Positions 6,582 to 9,434 of a stretch of DNA of 9,434 bases are shown piece by piece. Both the position numbers and the translations under genes were made by a program. The notes under the pieces were generated by a model. The model was not told the DNA's origin. It made no database searches and saw nothing but the letters and a program-made list of their open reading frames with translations. The DNA is from an uncultured Butyricicoccus sp. (lineage in GTDB: Bacteria > Bacillota > Clostridia > Oscillospirales > Butyricicoccaceae): the NCBI GenBank assembly GCA_900557315.1, contig USSI01000038.1:1-9434 (forward strand). Reading direction: 5' to 3'. How positions within the stretch are numbered: the first letter of the stretch is position 1; each line of letters starts with the position of its first letter.

Positions 6582-6871
6582 GCCTTGTGGAAGACGAGAT
6601 GGGCATTGTGATCGACCGCAGCTCGTTTAATTTTGCCCGGTATTCTTCGCATTTGATGTATTTGCTCCAGCGGTTGGGCACAGGCAGTGTCCTGGATTCC
6701 AACATGAGCGATATTTACCATTCGCTCAAAGAGGAACGGCCGGAAATTGCACGGTGCGTCGATCTGATCGAACAGTATTTTCGGGACAAGTGGAACTGCT
6801 CGCTTTGCGAAGAAGAAAAACTGTATTTACTCATGCATATCAATCGAATCTGTACCCGGGAAGGGTTGTAA
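6566..6871 (+). pseudogene. BglG/LicT family antiterminator, C-terminal part (PRD2), displaced by the frameshift
   Basis: This frame continues the antiterminator: ATVSLVEDEMGIVI joins onto the PRD1 end, and a complete PRD2 follows. The PRD2 histidines expected in active family members are both here, in RYSSHL (codon 6650-6652) and LLMHINR (codon 6836-6838). The GTG at 6566 has no ribosome-binding site, so separate translation is unlikely. Restoring one base, or removing two, between about 6561 and 6576 would fuse the halves. A family-typical end shortly after HINR supports a single full-length ancestor. In LicT-type proteins, HPr-dependent phosphorylation of PRD2 activates the protein, so loss of this part would change catabolite control. 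Confidence 0.8.
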
Positions 6872-6892
6872 TCATTTTGAGCATTACCTTCC
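6863..6892 (+). promoter_or_regulatory. Possible antiterminator hairpin overlapping the next terminator
   Basis: GTAAT (6868-6872) can pair with ATTAC (6883-6887), flanked by GG (6863-6864) with CC (6891-6892). Alternatively AAGG (6861-6864) pairs with CCTT (6887-6890) around TAAT/ATTA. The start GGGTTGTAA resembles the RAT beginning GGATTGTTA, but the RAT 3' half (GGCAAAACC) is absent. It would exclude the 5' arm of the terminator at 6886-6896, as antiterminators do. Confidence 0.35.
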
Positions 6893-6946
6893 GCAGCGGA
6901 CGCGACATATTTATCCATGTTGTGCCCTGCCTGCGGAAGGTTTTTT
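6886..6946 (+). terminator. Long intrinsic terminator between the antiterminator gene and bglF
   Basis: A perfect 11-bp stem, ACCTTCCGCAG (6886-6896) with CTGCGGAAGGT (6931-6941), is followed by TTTTT. The interior is also structured: CGCGACAT (6901-6908) pairs with ATGTTGTG (6917-6924) with two wobbles, making one extended hairpin. It occupies the place of the regulated terminator in bgl-type operons. Confidence 0.88.
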
Positions 6947-7035
6947 GTTTGCTGGGAACACTGGCCGGCGGAAGCGCGCCCGCTGCCGGGTTTCAGATAA
7001 GAAGAAAACAGGAGAAAGGTTAAGGAGGAATTGTC

Positions 7036-9434
<2,399 letters not shown>

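Overview
The window looks like chromosomal DNA from a spore-forming, strictly anaerobic Firmicute of class Clostridia. The GC content is moderate to high by eye. The evidence is a class III (oxygen-sensitive) ribonucleotide reductase, the spore-coat basement genes spoVM, sipL and spoIVA, and a Gram-positive-type beta-glucoside PTS locus. SipL rather than SpoVID is the clostridial form. An Oscillospirales/Butyricicoccus-like host is a guess, not shown by the sequence. All genes lie on the + strand.

Region 1 (1-2512) is the end of an nrdD-nrdG-dut operon. It holds the C-terminal two thirds of the anaerobic ribonucleotide reductase, its radical-SAM activase (stop/start overlap TGATG) and a trimeric-type dUTPase 20 bp further on. 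A strong intrinsic terminator closes it. The unit makes dNTPs without oxygen and keeps dUTP low.

Region 2 (2513-5924) is a sporulation cluster. Two very small genes come first: a 48-codon two-helix membrane protein that I do not recognise, and 15 bp later a 23-24 residue peptide that aligns with SpoVM, the curvature-sensing amphipathic helix that anchors SpoIVA. A 12-bp terminator hairpin follows. A good match to a sigma-E promoter overlaps its T tract and drives sipL (SPOCS/DUF3794 plus LysM) and spoIVA (coat ATPase). The membrane anchor, the ATPase and its LysM partner are therefore encoded side by side, together with an unknown membrane protein that is the best candidate here for something undescribed.

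Region 3 (5925-9434) is a beta-glucoside utilisation locus in the bglG-bglF-bglB order. It contains a BglG/LicT antiterminator split by a one-base-type frameshift between PRD1 and PRD2, a long terminator hairpin with a possible competing antiterminator hairpin, an EIIBCA permease and the start of a GH1 6-phospho-beta-glucosidase that runs off the window. A promoter and a cre-like (CcpA) site precede the antiterminator gene. All four PRD histidines survive across the frameshift, so it is either very recent or a sequence error.
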